A stretch of 64,000 nucleotides of DNA from Dactylosporangium siamense (GCF_016862795.1 NZ_BONQ01000056.1:55933-119932); one strand, 5' to 3'; positions 41,231 to 51,675 are shown, numbered from the stretch's first letter. The notes: generated by a model from the letters alone, not told the origin. Numbers and translations are program-made.

Positions 41231-42528
41231 CGGCGCTCCAGCCGCAACCGGCGGTCGCCCAGCGCATCGACCAGCTGCCGGTCGTGGGTGACGATGACCA
41301 GACCCCGCCCCTCGTCCCGCAGGTCCGCGAGCAGATCGACCAGCTCCCGCCACGTCTGCGGGTCCTGCCCGAACGTCGGCTCGTCCAGGATCAGCAGCTC
41401 CGGCGCCGCAGCCAGGGCCGTGGCGACGCTCAGTCTGCGTTGTTCGCCGCCGCTCAAGGTGTACGGGTTCGCCAGGGCCAGCCGGTCCAGGCGGAGCCGG
41501 CCCAGCAGCTCGTCGACGACCTCGGGGCTGCTGCCACCCAGCAGCAGCTCATCCCGGACGGTCGCGGTGACGAACTGGTGCTCCGGGTTCTGGAACACCG
41601 ACCCGATCCTCGCGGCCAGTTTCGCGGCCCGCCAGCGGTGCGGCGGGCGGCGCTCGCCCGGGGCGGTCACCGTCCCGGGTTTCGCCGGCCTGGTCAGGCC
41701 GCCGAGCAGCAGCGCGAGGGTCGACTTGCCGGCGCCGTTGGGACCTTCGACGGCGAGGACCTCACCGGCGCGGACCACCTCGTCGACCACGTTGCCGGTG
41801 TCCCGCAGCGCGAGCCGATCGGCGGTGAGCAGCGTCCCACCCGGCCCGGTGCGCGCCAGCCGGTCCGGCACCACCAGCGGCGGCTGCTCCGGGCCCAGGG
41901 TCACCACCCGGTCGACCAGGGTCAGCGCGTCGGTGAGCCGGTGCTCGACCAGCACCATCGTCGCGTCGACGTCGTGGAGTGCCTTGCCGAGCGCTGCCCG
42001 TACCAGCTGCGCACCGTCCGGATCCAGGTTCGCGGTCGGCTCGTCGAGCAGGAGCAGCCTCGGCCGCAACGCGATCACGCCGGCGATCGCGAGCCGCTGC
42101 TGCTCACCACCGGACAGGGCGGCCGTGTCGCGGTCCCGGCCGTACGGGAAACCGACGGCGGCGAGCGCGGCGTCGACCCGCGGCCAGATCTCGGCCCGCG
42201 GCATACCCCGGTTCTCCAGGCCGAACGCGACGTCATCGCCGCAACGGCTCATGACCAGCTGTGTCTGCGGGTCCTGGAACACGATCCCGGTGTCGGCCCT
42301 GGCCGCCCTGGCCGGCACGCCGTCGACGAGGACCGCACCCTCCTGCTCGCCGGAGTCCTCGGCGAGCAGGCCGGCGAGCGCGGCGAGCAGGGTGCTCTTG
42401 CCGGCGCCGGAGGCACCCGCGAGCAGCACCCGCTCACCGTGCTCGATCCGCAGGTCGAAGTGGCGGACCGCCCAGGCCTTGCGCCCGGCGTGCCGCCACC
42501 CGAAACCCTTGAACTCGACGGTGCTCAC
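41227..42528 (-). CDS. ykoD: ECF transporter ATPase, two ABC domains fused (YkoD-like)
   Basis: 433 residues with two complete ABC ATPase domains: GASGAGKST near 41 with LSGGEQQRLAIAG, and GPNGAGKST near 262 with LSGGEQRRLSVAT; both have DEPT motifs. It powers uptake by the T and S components. The duplicated ATPase in one chain is typical of YkoEDC-type thiamine-precursor transporters. Confidence 0.93.
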   Translation of the reverse strand: MSTVEFKGFGWRHAGRKAWAVRHFDLRIEHGERVLLAGASGAGKSTLLAALAGLLAEDSGEQEGAVLVDGVPARAARADTGIVFQDPQTQLVMSRCGDDVAFGLENRGMPRAEIWPRVDAALAAVGFPYGRDRDTAALSGGEQQRLAIAGVIALRPRLLLLDEPTANLDPDGAQLVRAALGKALHDVDATMVLVEHRLTDALTLVDRVVTLGPEQPPLVVPDRLARTGPGGTLLTADRLALRDTGNVVDEVVRAGEVLAVEGPNGAGKSTLALLLGGLTRPAKPGTVTAPGERRPPHRWRAAKLAARIGSVFQNPEHQFVTATVRDELLLGGSSPEVVDELLGRLRLDRLALANPYTLSGGEQRRLSVATALAAAPELLILDEPTFGQDPQTWRELVDLLADLRDEGRGLVIVTHDRQLVDALGDRRLRLERR

Positions 42529-42534
42529 TGTGAG

Positions 42535-43101
42535 TTAGACGGCGGCCCGTTCGCGGCCGGACGGGAACCGGTCCAGGACGCCCGTCACGGCCAGGGAGCG
42601 CTGCAACGCCCACGAGCCGGCACCGGCGATGACGGCGCCGCTGGCCACGACGATCGCCGCGTACAGGGCCTTGTCGGTGTTGCTGAACGCGCCGTAGTAC
42701 ACGTTGAGGTCCAGCAGCGCCGCACCGCCGCCCGCGAGGCCGCCGGCGATGATCGCGTTGCCGAGCTTGTAGCTGCGGTACCCGGTGAGGGCGAAGCCGA
42801 ACTCGCCGCCGACACCCTGTACCAACCCTGAAAGGAGCACACCAAGACCCCAGGTGGAGCCGAACAGCGCCGAGACCAGCGCCGCGACGAACTCGGTGTA
42901 GAGCCCGGCGCCCGGCTTGCGGATCACCAGGGGGCCGAGCACGCCCGGGATCAGCCACACGCCGTAGATGAAGGCACGCCACGGCAGCGCGACGCTCTCC
43001 ATCGCGTTCCACAGGTTGTTCCACGCGTAGAACACGGCGGCGAACGCCACCGCGAGGACCGAGGCGACGATGATGTCGACGGTCCGCCATCGGGTTTCCA
43101 T
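42535..43101 (-). CDS. ykoE: ECF transporter S component YkoE (thiamine precursor)
   Basis: 188 residues with about five membrane helices. NNLWNAMESVALPWRAFIYG and LVQGVGGEFGFALTGYR segments match YkoE, the S component thought to bind hydroxymethylpyrimidine or thiamine. A TPP riboswitch lies directly upstream, which supports the assignment. AGGAGG is 8 bases before the ATG. Confidence 0.93.
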   Translation of the reverse strand: METRWRTVDIIVASVLAVAFAAVFYAWNNLWNAMESVALPWRAFIYGVWLIPGVLGPLVIRKPGAGLYTEFVAALVSALFGSTWGLGVLLSGLVQGVGGEFGFALTGYRSYKLGNAIIAGGLAGGGAALLDLNVYYGAFSNTDKALYAAIVVASGAVIAGAGSWALQRSLAVTGVLDRFPSGRERAAV

Positions 43102-43142
43102 TGCAGTGCCTCCTGGTTCGGGGGTGAGCCAGAAGGAGACGC

Positions 43143-43190
43143 GACGCCACGCCCGTTGGCCGGTTGACACCGGCCGGTGGACATGGCGTC
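43143..43190 (-). terminator. Expression-platform hairpin of the TPP riboswitch
   Basis: Between the riboswitch and ykoE the minus strand reads GACGCCATG..., an inner GGCCGGT/ACCGGCC stem with a 4-base loop, and then ...GGCGTC closing the outer stem. This long GC-rich hairpin is well placed to act as terminator or translation-masking element. Confidence 0.6.
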
Positions 43191-43205
43191 TTGCGTGAGG
43201 TGACC

Positions 43206-43304
<99 letters not shown>

Positions 43305-43461
43305 TGTGCAGTTGTTTCCCGACGGTAACAGTGAAGGATGTTCACGCCCATGGGCAGGTCGCCAAAATCACGGCACTTGATCCTTCCCGGGGAGGCATGG
43401 CCTTTGCTACTCGCGGGTAATAGCCTGGCTGGTACAGGACTTGACACCTGGGGGTGCCGCA

Positions 43462-45474
43462 ATGACGCAGGTCGCTTCTTCATCGACTTCCGCTACCAGC
43501 GCTCAGCCGGCCGATGCCGCCGGTCAAATGACGGCCGCTACGGACGGTCACACGACGACCGCTACGGACGGTCACACGACGGCCGCTACCGGCGGTCACA
43601 CGGAAAAGCAGGCGCGGAAGGTCATCGAGGCCAGCCGCGAGACGGAATGGCGCAAGCCCAGCTTCGGCAAGGAACTGTTCCTCGGCCGGTTCCGCCTCGA
43701 CCTGATCGACCCGCCGCCGGCCGACACCCGGGCTGAAGCCGGTGTCGAGTTCCGGGAGAAGCTGCGGGAGTATCTCGCCGGCGTCGACGGCCAGCAGATC
43801 GAGCGCGACGCGCGCATTCCCGACGACGTGCTCCGCTCGCTCGGTGCACTCGGCGCGTTCGGCATGAAGATCGACCCGAAGTACGGCGGCCTCGGCCTGT
43901 CCAACCTCGACTACTGCCGGGCACTGGCCCTCGTCGGCTCCGTCAACCCGTCGATCGGCGCGCTGCTGTCGGCGCACCAGTCGATCGGCGTGCCGCAGCC
44001 GCTGAAGCTCGTCGGCACCGACGAGCAGAAGTCCAGCTTCCTGCCCCGGCTCGCCGCGGGTGAGGTGTCGGCGTTCCTGCTCACCGAGCCCGAGGTCGGT
44101 TCGTATCCGGCCAACCTGCGCACCTCCGCGGTGCCCACCGAGGACGGCGACTACCTGCTCAACGGGGTCAAGCTCTGGGCCACGAACGGCACCCTCGCCA
44201 CCCTGTTCGTCGTGATGGCGCTGGTGCCCCGCAGCGAGGGCCACCGCGGTGGCATCACCGCCTTCGTGGTCGAGGGTGACGCCCCCGGCGTGACGATCGA
44301 GCGGCGGAACTCGTTCATGGGCCTGCGCGGCCTGGAGAACAGCGTGACCCGTTTCCATGATGTACGGGTGCCCGCCGCCAACGTCATCGGCGGCGAGGGC
44401 CAAGGCCTGCGGATCGCGCTCAGCACCCTGAACACCGGCCGGTTGTCGCTGCCCGCGATGTGCGTCGGCGCCGGCAAGTGGTGCCTCAACGTCGCCCGCG
44501 AGTGGGCCGCCGAACGCGTCCAGATGGGCCGCCCGATCGGCACGTACGAGGCGATCGCGAAGAAGATCGCGTTCATCGCCGGCTCCACGTACGGCATGGA
44601 GGCGATGCTGGAACTGTCCTGCCGCCTCGCCGACGACGACCGCAACGACATCCGCATCGAGGCGGCGCTGGTCAAGCTGTACGCGAGCGAGCTGGCCTGG
44701 AAGGTCGCCGACGAGCTCATCCAGATCCGCGGCGGCCGCGGCTACGAGACCGCCGAGTCCCTCGCCGCCCGCGGCGAACGCCCGATCCCCGCCGAGCAGA
44801 TCCTCCGCGACCTGCGCATCAACCGTATCTTCGAGGGCTCGACGGAGATCATGCACCTCGCGATCGCCCGCGAGGCCGTCGACGCCCACCTCTCCGTCGC
44901 CGGCGACATCATCGACCCCGAGGCCGGCCTGGGCGCGAAGGCCAAGGCGGCGGGCAAGGCCGGCGGCTTCTACGCCAAGTGGCTGCCGACCCTGGTCACC
45001 GGCAAGGGCCAGCTCCCGTCCGGCTTCAGCGCGTTCGGCCCGCTCGCCCAGCACCTGCGCTACGTCGAGCGCGCCTCCCGGCGCCTGGCCCGCGAGACCT
45101 TCTACGGCATGGCCCGCTGGCAGGGCAAGCTCGAACACAAGCAGGGCTTCCTCGGCCGGGTCGTCGACATCGGCGCTGAGCTGTTCGCGATGTCGGCCGC
45201 CTGCGTCAAGGCCCACAGCGAGCAGGACGACCGGCCCGAGGGCGTCGAGCTCGCCGACCTGTTCTGCCGGCAGGCGACCCTGCGCGCCGAGGCGCTCTTC
45301 CGCGACCTGTGGGACAACGCCGACGCGATCGAGTCCGCCGCCGCGAAGCGGGTCATCGCCGGGCGGTACCTGTCCCTGGAGGAGGGGATCATTCCGCCCG
45401 CGGCCGCCGGACCTTGGCTGGCCTCGTGGGAGCCCGGCGAGTCGACCGCCGAGGACGTCCGCCGACGCTTTTGA
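43462..45474 (+). CDS. Acyl-CoA dehydrogenase family protein
   Basis: About 670 residues, longer than classical 380-residue enzymes. The core has AFLLTEPEVGS and ITAFVVEGD with FAD-binding IRGGRGYETAESL; RIFEGSTEIMHLAIARE near 460 is conserved in the family, and a C-terminal helical extension of some 190 residues resembles very-long-chain acyl-CoA dehydrogenases. The N terminus (residues 1-50) is low complexity with three copies of a TDGHTTTA-like octapeptide. It should catalyse the first step of fatty acyl-CoA beta-oxidation. GGGGG lies 8 bases before the ATG. Confidence 0.92.
   Translation: MTQVASSSTSATSAQPADAAGQMTAATDGHTTTATDGHTTAATGGHTEKQARKVIEASRETEWRKPSFGKELFLGRFRLDLIDPPPADTRAEAGVEFREKLREYLAGVDGQQIERDARIPDDVLRSLGALGAFGMKIDPKYGGLGLSNLDYCRALALVGSVNPSIGALLSAHQSIGVPQPLKLVGTDEQKSSFLPRLAAGEVSAFLLTEPEVGSYPANLRTSAVPTEDGDYLLNGVKLWATNGTLATLFVVMALVPRSEGHRGGITAFVVEGDAPGVTIERRNSFMGLRGLENSVTRFHDVRVPAANVIGGEGQGLRIALSTLNTGRLSLPAMCVGAGKWCLNVAREWAAERVQMGRPIGTYEAIAKKIAFIAGSTYGMEAMLELSCRLADDDRNDIRIEAALVKLYASELAWKVADELIQIRGGRGYETAESLAARGERPIPAEQILRDLRINRIFEGSTEIMHLAIAREAVDAHLSVAGDIIDPEAGLGAKAKAAGKAGGFYAKWLPTLVTGKGQLPSGFSAFGPLAQHLRYVERASRRLARETFYGMARWQGKLEHKQGFLGRVVDIGAELFAMSAACVKAHSEQDDRPEGVELADLFCRQATLRAEALFRDLWDNADAIESAAAKRVIAGRYLSLEEGIIPPAAAGPWLASWEPGESTAEDVRRRF
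43537..43608 (+). repeat. 24-bp tandem repeat in the acyl-CoA dehydrogenase N terminus
   Basis: Three 24-bp units begin at 43537, 43561 and 43585 (consensus GCTACGGACGGTCACACGAC plus GACC). They encode the repeated ATDGHTTT segment and keep the frame. Confidence 0.9.
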
Positions 45475-45576
45475 GGTGAGTGGCTGGTGTGTCGCCCGCT
45501 GCTTTTTGACACTACCCTGCGAGGTCTAATCGATCTTCGACCCCATCACCCACGGTAGTTTACCCTGATGAACGTA

Positions 45577-45607
45577 GGTGGCCCCATCGGGTTCCGGTGG
45601 GGCCACC
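45577..45607. terminator. Convergent hairpin after the acyl-CoA dehydrogenase
   Basis: A perfect 10-bp inverted repeat GGTGGCCCCA/TGGGGCCACC with an 11-base loop. It lies in a 312-base gap (45475-45786) between convergent genes. The rest of that gap holds a second weaker hairpin (GTGCGGG...CCCGCAC, about 45690-45718) and no gene or RNA I recognise. Confidence 0.7.
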
Positions 45608-45786
45608 GCTCGCTGTCCGCCCCGCCTGTCGCATGCCATCGAGGGCTCGGCGGGTACCCCTCATCGACCAGGTGGTTGCGGTTTCTCGCAGTGCGGGAGG
45701 CGCGGGCAACGCCCGCACCCGATTTGGGTGCTGTGTTCGAAGTTCTGCAACGACCGGCGACGGCGACTCCTGCGAGGATCGTGCGC

Positions 45787-46425
45787 TCAGCGTGGGCTCA
45801 GCGCGGGTCTGGTCTCCCTGGTTCCGGATCGTAGGCCGAGGCTGCGCAGCTCCAGGCTGGCGAGGGCCTCGACCGCCTGCTTGTCGCCCTTGCGCCACAG
45901 GGCCGCGATCTCCGGGTCGATCTTCACCAGCTTGCCCAGCGGCTGCGTCGCCAGTGCGCGCAGGGCGAGGAGGTCCCGGCCCGCCGTGGCGTTGCGCAGT
46001 CTCGTCGCCGACCCGGCCCGGCGCATCCACCGGATCCGCAGCGGCAGCCAGATGAGGACGAGCACCGCGACCGGCACCACGACCACCACCACCGACAGGA
46101 TCCAGGCCAGATCGTTGACGACCTCCTGCTGCTGGCGGCCCGCGTCGGCGAGCGACCTGGCCGCGTCGGCCGCGCTGTTGAACGGGGCGACGACCGAGTC
46201 CGGCACGCCCGGCACGCCATTGATCTTGTCGCCGGCGCCCTTGAGGTTGTCGGCGAGGCCGTTCCCGGCGCCCTCGAGCTTCTGCCCTGGCACCGCCAGC
46301 TTCTGAATCAGGTCGAACAGCATCATTCCCAGCTTGACCCAGGCATAGACCCACACGACCACGAACACGTCGGTGAGGAACTGCCGCAGGGCGGTGGGGG
46401 CACGGTCGGCATAGAGCTTCACCAC
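45787..46425 (-). CDS. Hypothetical membrane protein
   Basis: 212 residues. Two membrane segments (about 16-40 and 107-130) flank an extracytoplasmic-looking loop rich in Gly, Ala and Asp; a basic cytoplasmic C terminus follows (LPLRIRWMRRAG and onward). Not recognised; similar two-helix proteins are frequent in actinobacteria. Two adjacent GTG codons (46425 and 46422) could start it. Confidence 0.7.
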   Translation of the reverse strand: MVKLYADRAPTALRQFLTDVFVVVWVYAWVKLGMMLFDLIQKLAVPGQKLEGAGNGLADNLKGAGDKINGVPGVPDSVVAPFNSAADAARSLADAGRQQQEVVNDLAWILSVVVVVVPVAVLVLIWLPLRIRWMRRAGSATRLRNATAGRDLLALRALATQPLGKLVKIDPEIAALWRKGDKQAVEALASLELRSLGLRSGTRETRPALSPR

Positions 46426-46543
46426 TCAAGCCTGACGCACCGGAGCTGTGACCGCACTGTGGCGAGGCGCGATCCACCGGGCCGGGGCGCGGTCGAGAGC
46501 GGCGCCCGCACCGAGTGCCGACCCGGCCTTCGGCGCGCGGGCC

Positions 46544-46840
46544 CTAACGGCCGGTGTTCTCGCGGGCGTGGGTGACGGCGTCGGCGACGATGTGGGCGAT
46601 GTGGTCGTCGGTCAGCGCGTATGCGATCTCCCGCCCCCGGCGCGAACCCCGCACGACCCCCGCCCCGCGCAGGACGCGCAGGTGCTGGGAGACGAGCGGT
46701 TGCGGGGCGCCGAGGGTGTCGACGAGCTCGTGGACACAGCGGGGGCCGTCGGCGAGCTCGGTCACGATGCGGATGCGGAGCGGGGCGGCGAGGGCACGCA
46801 ACAGCTCGCCGGCCGCTTCGTAGCCCTCAATGCTCGACAT
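46544..46840 (-). CDS. ArsR/SmtB family metal-responsive regulator
   Basis: 98 residues with a winged helix: LRIRIVTELADGPRCVHELV, PQPLVSQHLRVLRGAG as recognition helix and RRGREIAYAL as the wing. The C-terminal DDHIAHIVADAVTHA carries Asp and His residues at spacing typical of an alpha-5 zinc site. It follows the znuC-znuB-like genes by 20 bases, and a palindrome fills that gap, so self-control and control of metal transport are likely. Confidence 0.9.
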   Translation of the reverse strand: MSSIEGYEAAGELLRALAAPLRIRIVTELADGPRCVHELVDTLGAPQPLVSQHLRVLRGAGVVRGSRRGREIAYALTDDHIAHIVADAVTHARENTGR

Positions 46841-46845
46841 GTGCG

Positions 46846-46863
46846 CAACGGTAACCGTTGTCA
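46846..46863 (-). promoter_or_regulatory. Palindromic operator before the ArsR gene
   Basis: CAACGGTTACCGTTG is a perfect 15-bp palindrome (46846-46860) and on the minus strand is preceded by TGA, giving TGACAACGGTTACCGTTG. It occupies almost the whole 20-base gap between the permease stop and the ArsR start. It shares TGACAACG-TT-CC-TT with the site at 48519-48539. Confidence 0.65.
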
Positions 46864-47751
46864 GTAACCATGGTCCACACGGTCGAGCACCACCTCGGGT
46901 GTTGTGCGTTCCGGTGTGGACGGGCGGGGTCCGGCACGGCGGCGGACCGCGCGCCACGTGGAGACACCGACGGTGGCGGTGAAGAACCCCGCGATCGCGA
47001 GGAGGACCACGGTCGCGCCGGGGCCGGTGTCGGCGACCGTCGAGATCCAGATGCCGCCGCCGGAGACGGTCAGGCCGATCAGGACCGCGACGAGCATCGT
47101 CACCCTGAAGCCGCGGGTGAGTTGCTGCGCGGTCGCGACCGGCACCACCATGAGGGCGCTGACCAGCAGCAGGCCGACGGCCCGCATGGCGACGGTGACG
47201 GTGACCGCGGTCGTGACGGCGAGGATGAGGTTGAGGGCGCGGACGGGCAGGCCGGACACCCGCGCGTACTCCTCGTCGTGGCAGACGGCGAAGAGCCACG
47301 GGCGGAGCAGGACGGCGACGGCGAGCACCGCGCAGCCGAGGATGAGCATCACCGTCAGGTCCTGGCGGCTCGTCGTCAGCGGTGAGCCGAAGAGGTACGT
47401 GACGAGGCTGCGGTTGCTCTGCTCGTCCGACAGGTTCACGAGGATCACGCCGCCGGAGATGCCGCCGTAGAACAGCATGGCGAGGGCGACGTCGCCGGAC
47501 GTCTTGCCGCGTTCGCGGACGAGCTCGATGACGACGGCGCCGAGCGCGGCCGCGACGACCGCCATCAGCACCGGCGACTGGTGCAGGAGCAGGCCGAACC
47601 CGACGCCGGTGAGCGCCACGTGGCCGAGGCCGTCGCCGATGAGTGACAGCCGCCGCTGGACGAGGTAGATGCCGATCGCGGGGGCCGAGGCGCCGGTGAT
47701 CAGCGCGCCGACGAGGGCCCGGATCATGAAGTCGTACTGGAAGATGCTCAT
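46861..47751 (-). CDS. Metal ABC transporter permease (ZnuB-like)
   Basis: 296 residues with about eight membrane helices and the ABC-3 family segments SLIGDGLGHVALTGVGFG and RAVGLLLVSALMVVPVATAQ. It forms the channel for zinc or manganese uptake; zinc is favoured because the partner ATPase has a His-rich tail. The ATG overlaps the ATPase stop by 4 bases. No substrate-binding protein is encoded nearby. Confidence 0.9.
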   Translation of the reverse strand: MSIFQYDFMIRALVGALITGASAPAIGIYLVQRRLSLIGDGLGHVALTGVGFGLLLHQSPVLMAVVAAALGAVVIELVRERGKTSGDVALAMLFYGGISGGVILVNLSDEQSNRSLVTYLFGSPLTTSRQDLTVMLILGCAVLAVAVLLRPWLFAVCHDEEYARVSGLPVRALNLILAVTTAVTVTVAMRAVGLLLVSALMVVPVATAQQLTRGFRVTMLVAVLIGLTVSGGGIWISTVADTGPGATVVLLAIAGFFTATVGVSTWRAVRRRAGPRPSTPERTTPEVVLDRVDHGY

Positions 47752-48503
47752 GCGCTGCCCAGCAGGCCGGGCGCCTCGACGGAGGCGTGGGGGTGGACGT
47801 GGTCGTGGCCGGGTTCGGCGTGGTGGCCGGCCGGCTCCGGGGGCGCGCCGTCGTGGATGATCTCGCCGTGGTGCACGACGACCGCGCGGGTGATCAGGGG
47901 GCGCAGCGGGCCGAGCTCGTGGGCCACGAAGACCACGGTGCCGCCCTGCTCGACGAAGTGGTGCAGGCAGGCGGCGAACGCCTCCTGGCTGGCGGCGTCG
48001 ACGCCGGCCGTCGGCTCGTCCAGGACCAGCAGCTCGGGTGCGCCGGCGAGGGCGCGGGCGATGAGGACCCGCTGCTGCTGCCCGCCGGACAGCACGGACA
48101 CGGGCTCGCGGGCCCGGTCGGCGAGGCCGACGGCGGTCAGGGCCTCCTCGACCGCGCGCTTGTCGGCGCCGGACGGGAAGCGCAGGAAACCCCGCCGCGC
48201 GAGGCGGCCCTCGGCGACGACCTCGCCGACGGTGGCGGGGACGCCGCTGCCGGCGCCGACGCGCTGCGGGACGTAGCCGAGCCGGTGCCACGAGCGGAAA
48301 CGCCTGAGCGGGGTGCCGAAGAGGCGGACCTCGCCTTTCGCCAGGGGTACCAGACCCAACGCCGACTTCACCAGGGTGGACTTGCCCGAACCGTTGGCGC
48401 CGAGGATCGCCACGACCTCGGCGGGGTCGACCCGCAGGGACACGCCGTCAAGCACGGGTCGCCCGTCGTAGGCGACAACGGCCCGGTCCACCTCAAGTAC
48501 CAC
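47748..48503 (-). CDS. Metal ABC transporter ATPase (ZnuC-like)
   Basis: 251 residues: GANGSGKST near 36, LSGGQQQRVLIARAL and DEPTAGVD. The C terminus is His-rich (HHAEPGHDHVHPHA), a common feature of zinc transport ATPases. A palindromic operator lies 16 bases upstream. With the permease and the ArsR regulator it forms one operon. Confidence 0.91.
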   Translation of the reverse strand: MVLEVDRAVVAYDGRPVLDGVSLRVDPAEVVAILGANGSGKSTLVKSALGLVPLAKGEVRLFGTPLRRFRSWHRLGYVPQRVGAGSGVPATVGEVVAEGRLARRGFLRFPSGADKRAVEEALTAVGLADRAREPVSVLSGGQQQRVLIARALAGAPELLVLDEPTAGVDAASQEAFAACLHHFVEQGGTVVFVAHELGPLRPLITRAVVVHHGEIIHDGAPPEPAGHHAEPGHDHVHPHASVEAPGLLGSA

Positions 48504-48518
48504 GCTCCCGAGCGTGCC

Positions 48519-48539
48519 TGATAATGGGAATCGTTGTCA
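48519..48539 (-). promoter_or_regulatory. Zur-like palindromic operator before the metal ATPase gene
   Basis: The plus strand reads TGATAATGGGAATCGTTGTC then A, an imperfect 21-bp palindrome reminiscent of actinobacterial Zur boxes (TGA...TCA ends with AT-rich arms). Its minus-strand form TGACAACGATTCCCATTATC matches the site beside the ArsR gene. It probably binds either Zur or the neighbouring ArsR protein. Confidence 0.6.
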
Positions 48540-48542
48540 ACT

Positions 48543-48791
48543 TCAGGTGAGCTTCGCGACGGCGAGGAGCACGACGAGCGCCAGGACGGCCAGCCGCATC
48601 ACCCGTGCCCGCGGCGGGTGCAGCGGCCAGGTCTGGGCGAGCAGCCACCCGGCGCCGGCGGCGAGGGCGAGCAGCAACAGGGCGCCGACCGGGCCGGGCA
48701 GGACCAGCGCCACGAACACGAGCACACCGACGCCGAGGAACGCCGTCGTCGGCTTGACCCGTCCCAGCCGGGTCAGAACACGCTGGGTCAT
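48543..48791 (-). CDS. Small membrane protein (DUF6703-like)
   Basis: 82 residues: a basic start, a long hydrophobic stretch in two helices (about 18-52), a PLHPPRARVMR segment and a last helix. It resembles short actinobacterial proteins with the TWPL-PP pattern (DUF6703, tentative). It starts 4 bases behind the operator region of the metal transporter but on the same strand, so the operator may lie just after its end. Confidence 0.7.
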   Translation of the reverse strand: MTQRVLTRLGRVKPTTAFLGVGVLVFVALVLPGPVGALLLLALAAGAGWLLAQTWPLHPPRARVMRLAVLALVVLLAVAKLT

Positions 48792-48827
48792 CTCGGGTGT
48801 GCTCCTCGGGTCCGTATGCTCGGCGGC

Positions 48828-49151
48828 ATGCTGGTGGTGACACGGTTCGTGCTGGACGGCACCGACGAAGGGTTCGTGGAGCGCGCGCACACCGCGCTCG
48901 GCGCCCTCGCGGCCTGCCCAGGGTATCTCCGCGGCCGCCTGGCCCGCGCGTTCGACGACCCGACGCACTGGAGCATCGTCACTGAATGGCAGTCGGTGGG
49001 GGCATACCGGCGGGCACTGTCGGCCTTCGACGTGAAGATGTACGCCACGCCCCTGCTCGCCCAGTCCCTCGACGAGCCGTCGGCGTTCGAGGAGCTCGCC
49101 GAGGTCGCCCCCGGCGGTGCGCTCACGGTCACCGCGAGCGACCGGGCGTAG
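48828..49151 (+). CDS. Antibiotic biosynthesis monooxygenase-like (ABM) protein
   Basis: 107 residues with a dimeric alpha-beta barrel fold: LVVTRFVLDG, a long helix, GYLRGRLARAFDDPTHWSIVTEWQS. This shape is shared by ABM monooxygenases and haem-degrading IsdG-like proteins; no haem ligand can be assigned, so activity is unknown. Confidence 0.78.
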   Translation: MLVVTRFVLDGTDEGFVERAHTALGALAACPGYLRGRLARAFDDPTHWSIVTEWQSVGAYRRALSAFDVKMYATPLLAQSLDEPSAFEELAEVAPGGALTVTASDRA

Positions 49152-49168
49152 TTGGATACTGTTGGGGC

Positions 49169-49663
49169 ATGATGCCCTCGCCGACCGGGGTGCCGGCGCC
49201 GCCACCGGGCCCCGGCGTGGTGACGCCGTTCGCGGCGCCGCCCCGCGACCGCGACCTGCGCGGCCTGTGGATCGGTCTCGGCGTCGGCGGGCTGGTGCTC
49301 GTGCTGTGCTGCGTCGGCGGTGTCCTCGGCGGCGGCTTCCTGCTCAACGGCCTCGAAGGGGTCGCCCGCTCCCAGCTGGTCAGCGTGGTCGACACCTACC
49401 TGACCGCGATGCGGGCGGCCGACTACGAGGCCGCCCGCGGGCAGCTGTGCCCGGAGCAGCAGCGCTCGCACCCCGTCGCGTGGTACGAGGAGCACTACCG
49501 CGGCTCCGAGGTCACCGACTTCACCGTCGACAAGAACGACGTCGACGTGAACCGCGTCCAGGTCCCGGCGACCGTGAAACGCCGCGGGCAGGGTGAGTCG
49601 CTGATGACGTTCACCATGCTGCAGCAGACGACCCGGTGGGTGATCTGCGGAGGGGTCGACTGA
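49169..49663 (+). CDS. Hypothetical membrane-anchored protein
   Basis: 164 residues. A Pro/Gly-rich cytoplasmic N terminus precedes one hydrophobic segment (about 33-58) and an extracytoplasmic domain that looks like a cystatin/NTF2-like DUF4878-type fold (VVDTYLTAMRAADYEAARGQLC, then a beta-rich end). Two adjacent ATG codons start it. Not recognised further. The 156 bases to glyS hold no feature I can name. Confidence 0.68.
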   Translation: MMPSPTGVPAPPPGPGVVTPFAAPPRDRDLRGLWIGLGVGGLVLVLCCVGGVLGGGFLLNGLEGVARSQLVSVVDTYLTAMRAADYEAARGQLCPEQQRSHPVAWYEEHYRGSEVTDFTVDKNDVDVNRVQVPATVKRRGQGESLMTFTMLQQTTRWVICGGVD

Positions 49664-49819
49664 TCGGGCCCGGTGGCACTGCGGATAATCTGGTGCGGCT
49701 CGCCCGGGCGTAACCGTACCGTCGATGTGGACGTTGACGGTTTGCCCGTCTTGACCGACCTTCCAGCACCCGACACCCGCCTTGCCGACAGCCAGTCGCC
49801 GTGAGGCCGAGGAGGAACC

Positions 49820-51198
<1,379 letters not shown>

Positions 51199-51202
<4 letters not shown>

Positions 51203-51633
51203 GGCCTTTGTTCGAAGGGGCCGCCCGGTCGGTTGTTGCGGTCGGCGATGAGGCCGGCGAGGGTCGCGAGGGCGATCTCCGCCGGCGTCTTCGAGCCGAT
51301 GTTCAGGCCGACCGGGCGGTGCACCCTCGCGATCTCGTCGTCGGGGACGTCCAGGGCGCGCAGGGCCGCCACGTGCGGGCCGGCGTGCCGCATGTTGCCC
51401 ATCACTCCGATCCAGCGGGCCGGTGAGTTGAGCGCGTCGCGCAGGACGGCGCCCAGCTCCGGCCGGTCGTGGTCGGTGACGACGATGTCGGTGTCCCCGT
51501 CGATCCGGGTGCCGGTGAGGTCCGGCTCGGCGAGGGCGACCCGGAAGCCGAGGGTGGTCGCGAACTGCAGCAGGTGCGTGGCCACGGGGGTGTCGAACAC
51601 CGCCACCAGTGCCCTTTCAGCGTCTGTGCTCAT
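51199..51633 (-). CDS. XdhC Rossmann-domain protein (C-terminal half only)
   Basis: 144 residues matching only the NAD-binding C-terminal domain of XdhC/CoxI proteins ([37 protein letters not shown]). Full XdhC proteins, which insert sulfurated molybdenum cofactor, are more than twice as long. This is either a genuine single-domain member, as found in some actinobacteria, or a remnant. Its stop overlaps glyS by 4 bases. Confidence 0.82.
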
Positions 51634-51675
51634 GCGATTCGCCGAACTGTCATACCTGGACGGTAGCCTCCAGGC

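Noticed and set aside
40416..41267. N-terminal extension of the PHP protein into the ykoC gene
   Set aside because: The Tat signal and ribosome-binding site fix the start at 40415; the longer frame is a shadow of ykoC.
45475..45786. Possible tRNA or small RNA gene in the 312-base gap
   Set aside because: A GTTCGAAGTTCTGC stretch looks T-loop-like, but no acceptor or anticodon stems can be formed around it.
49664..49819. T-box or other leader upstream of glyS
   Set aside because: GC-rich pairing is possible but no T-box consensus or specifier loop is present.
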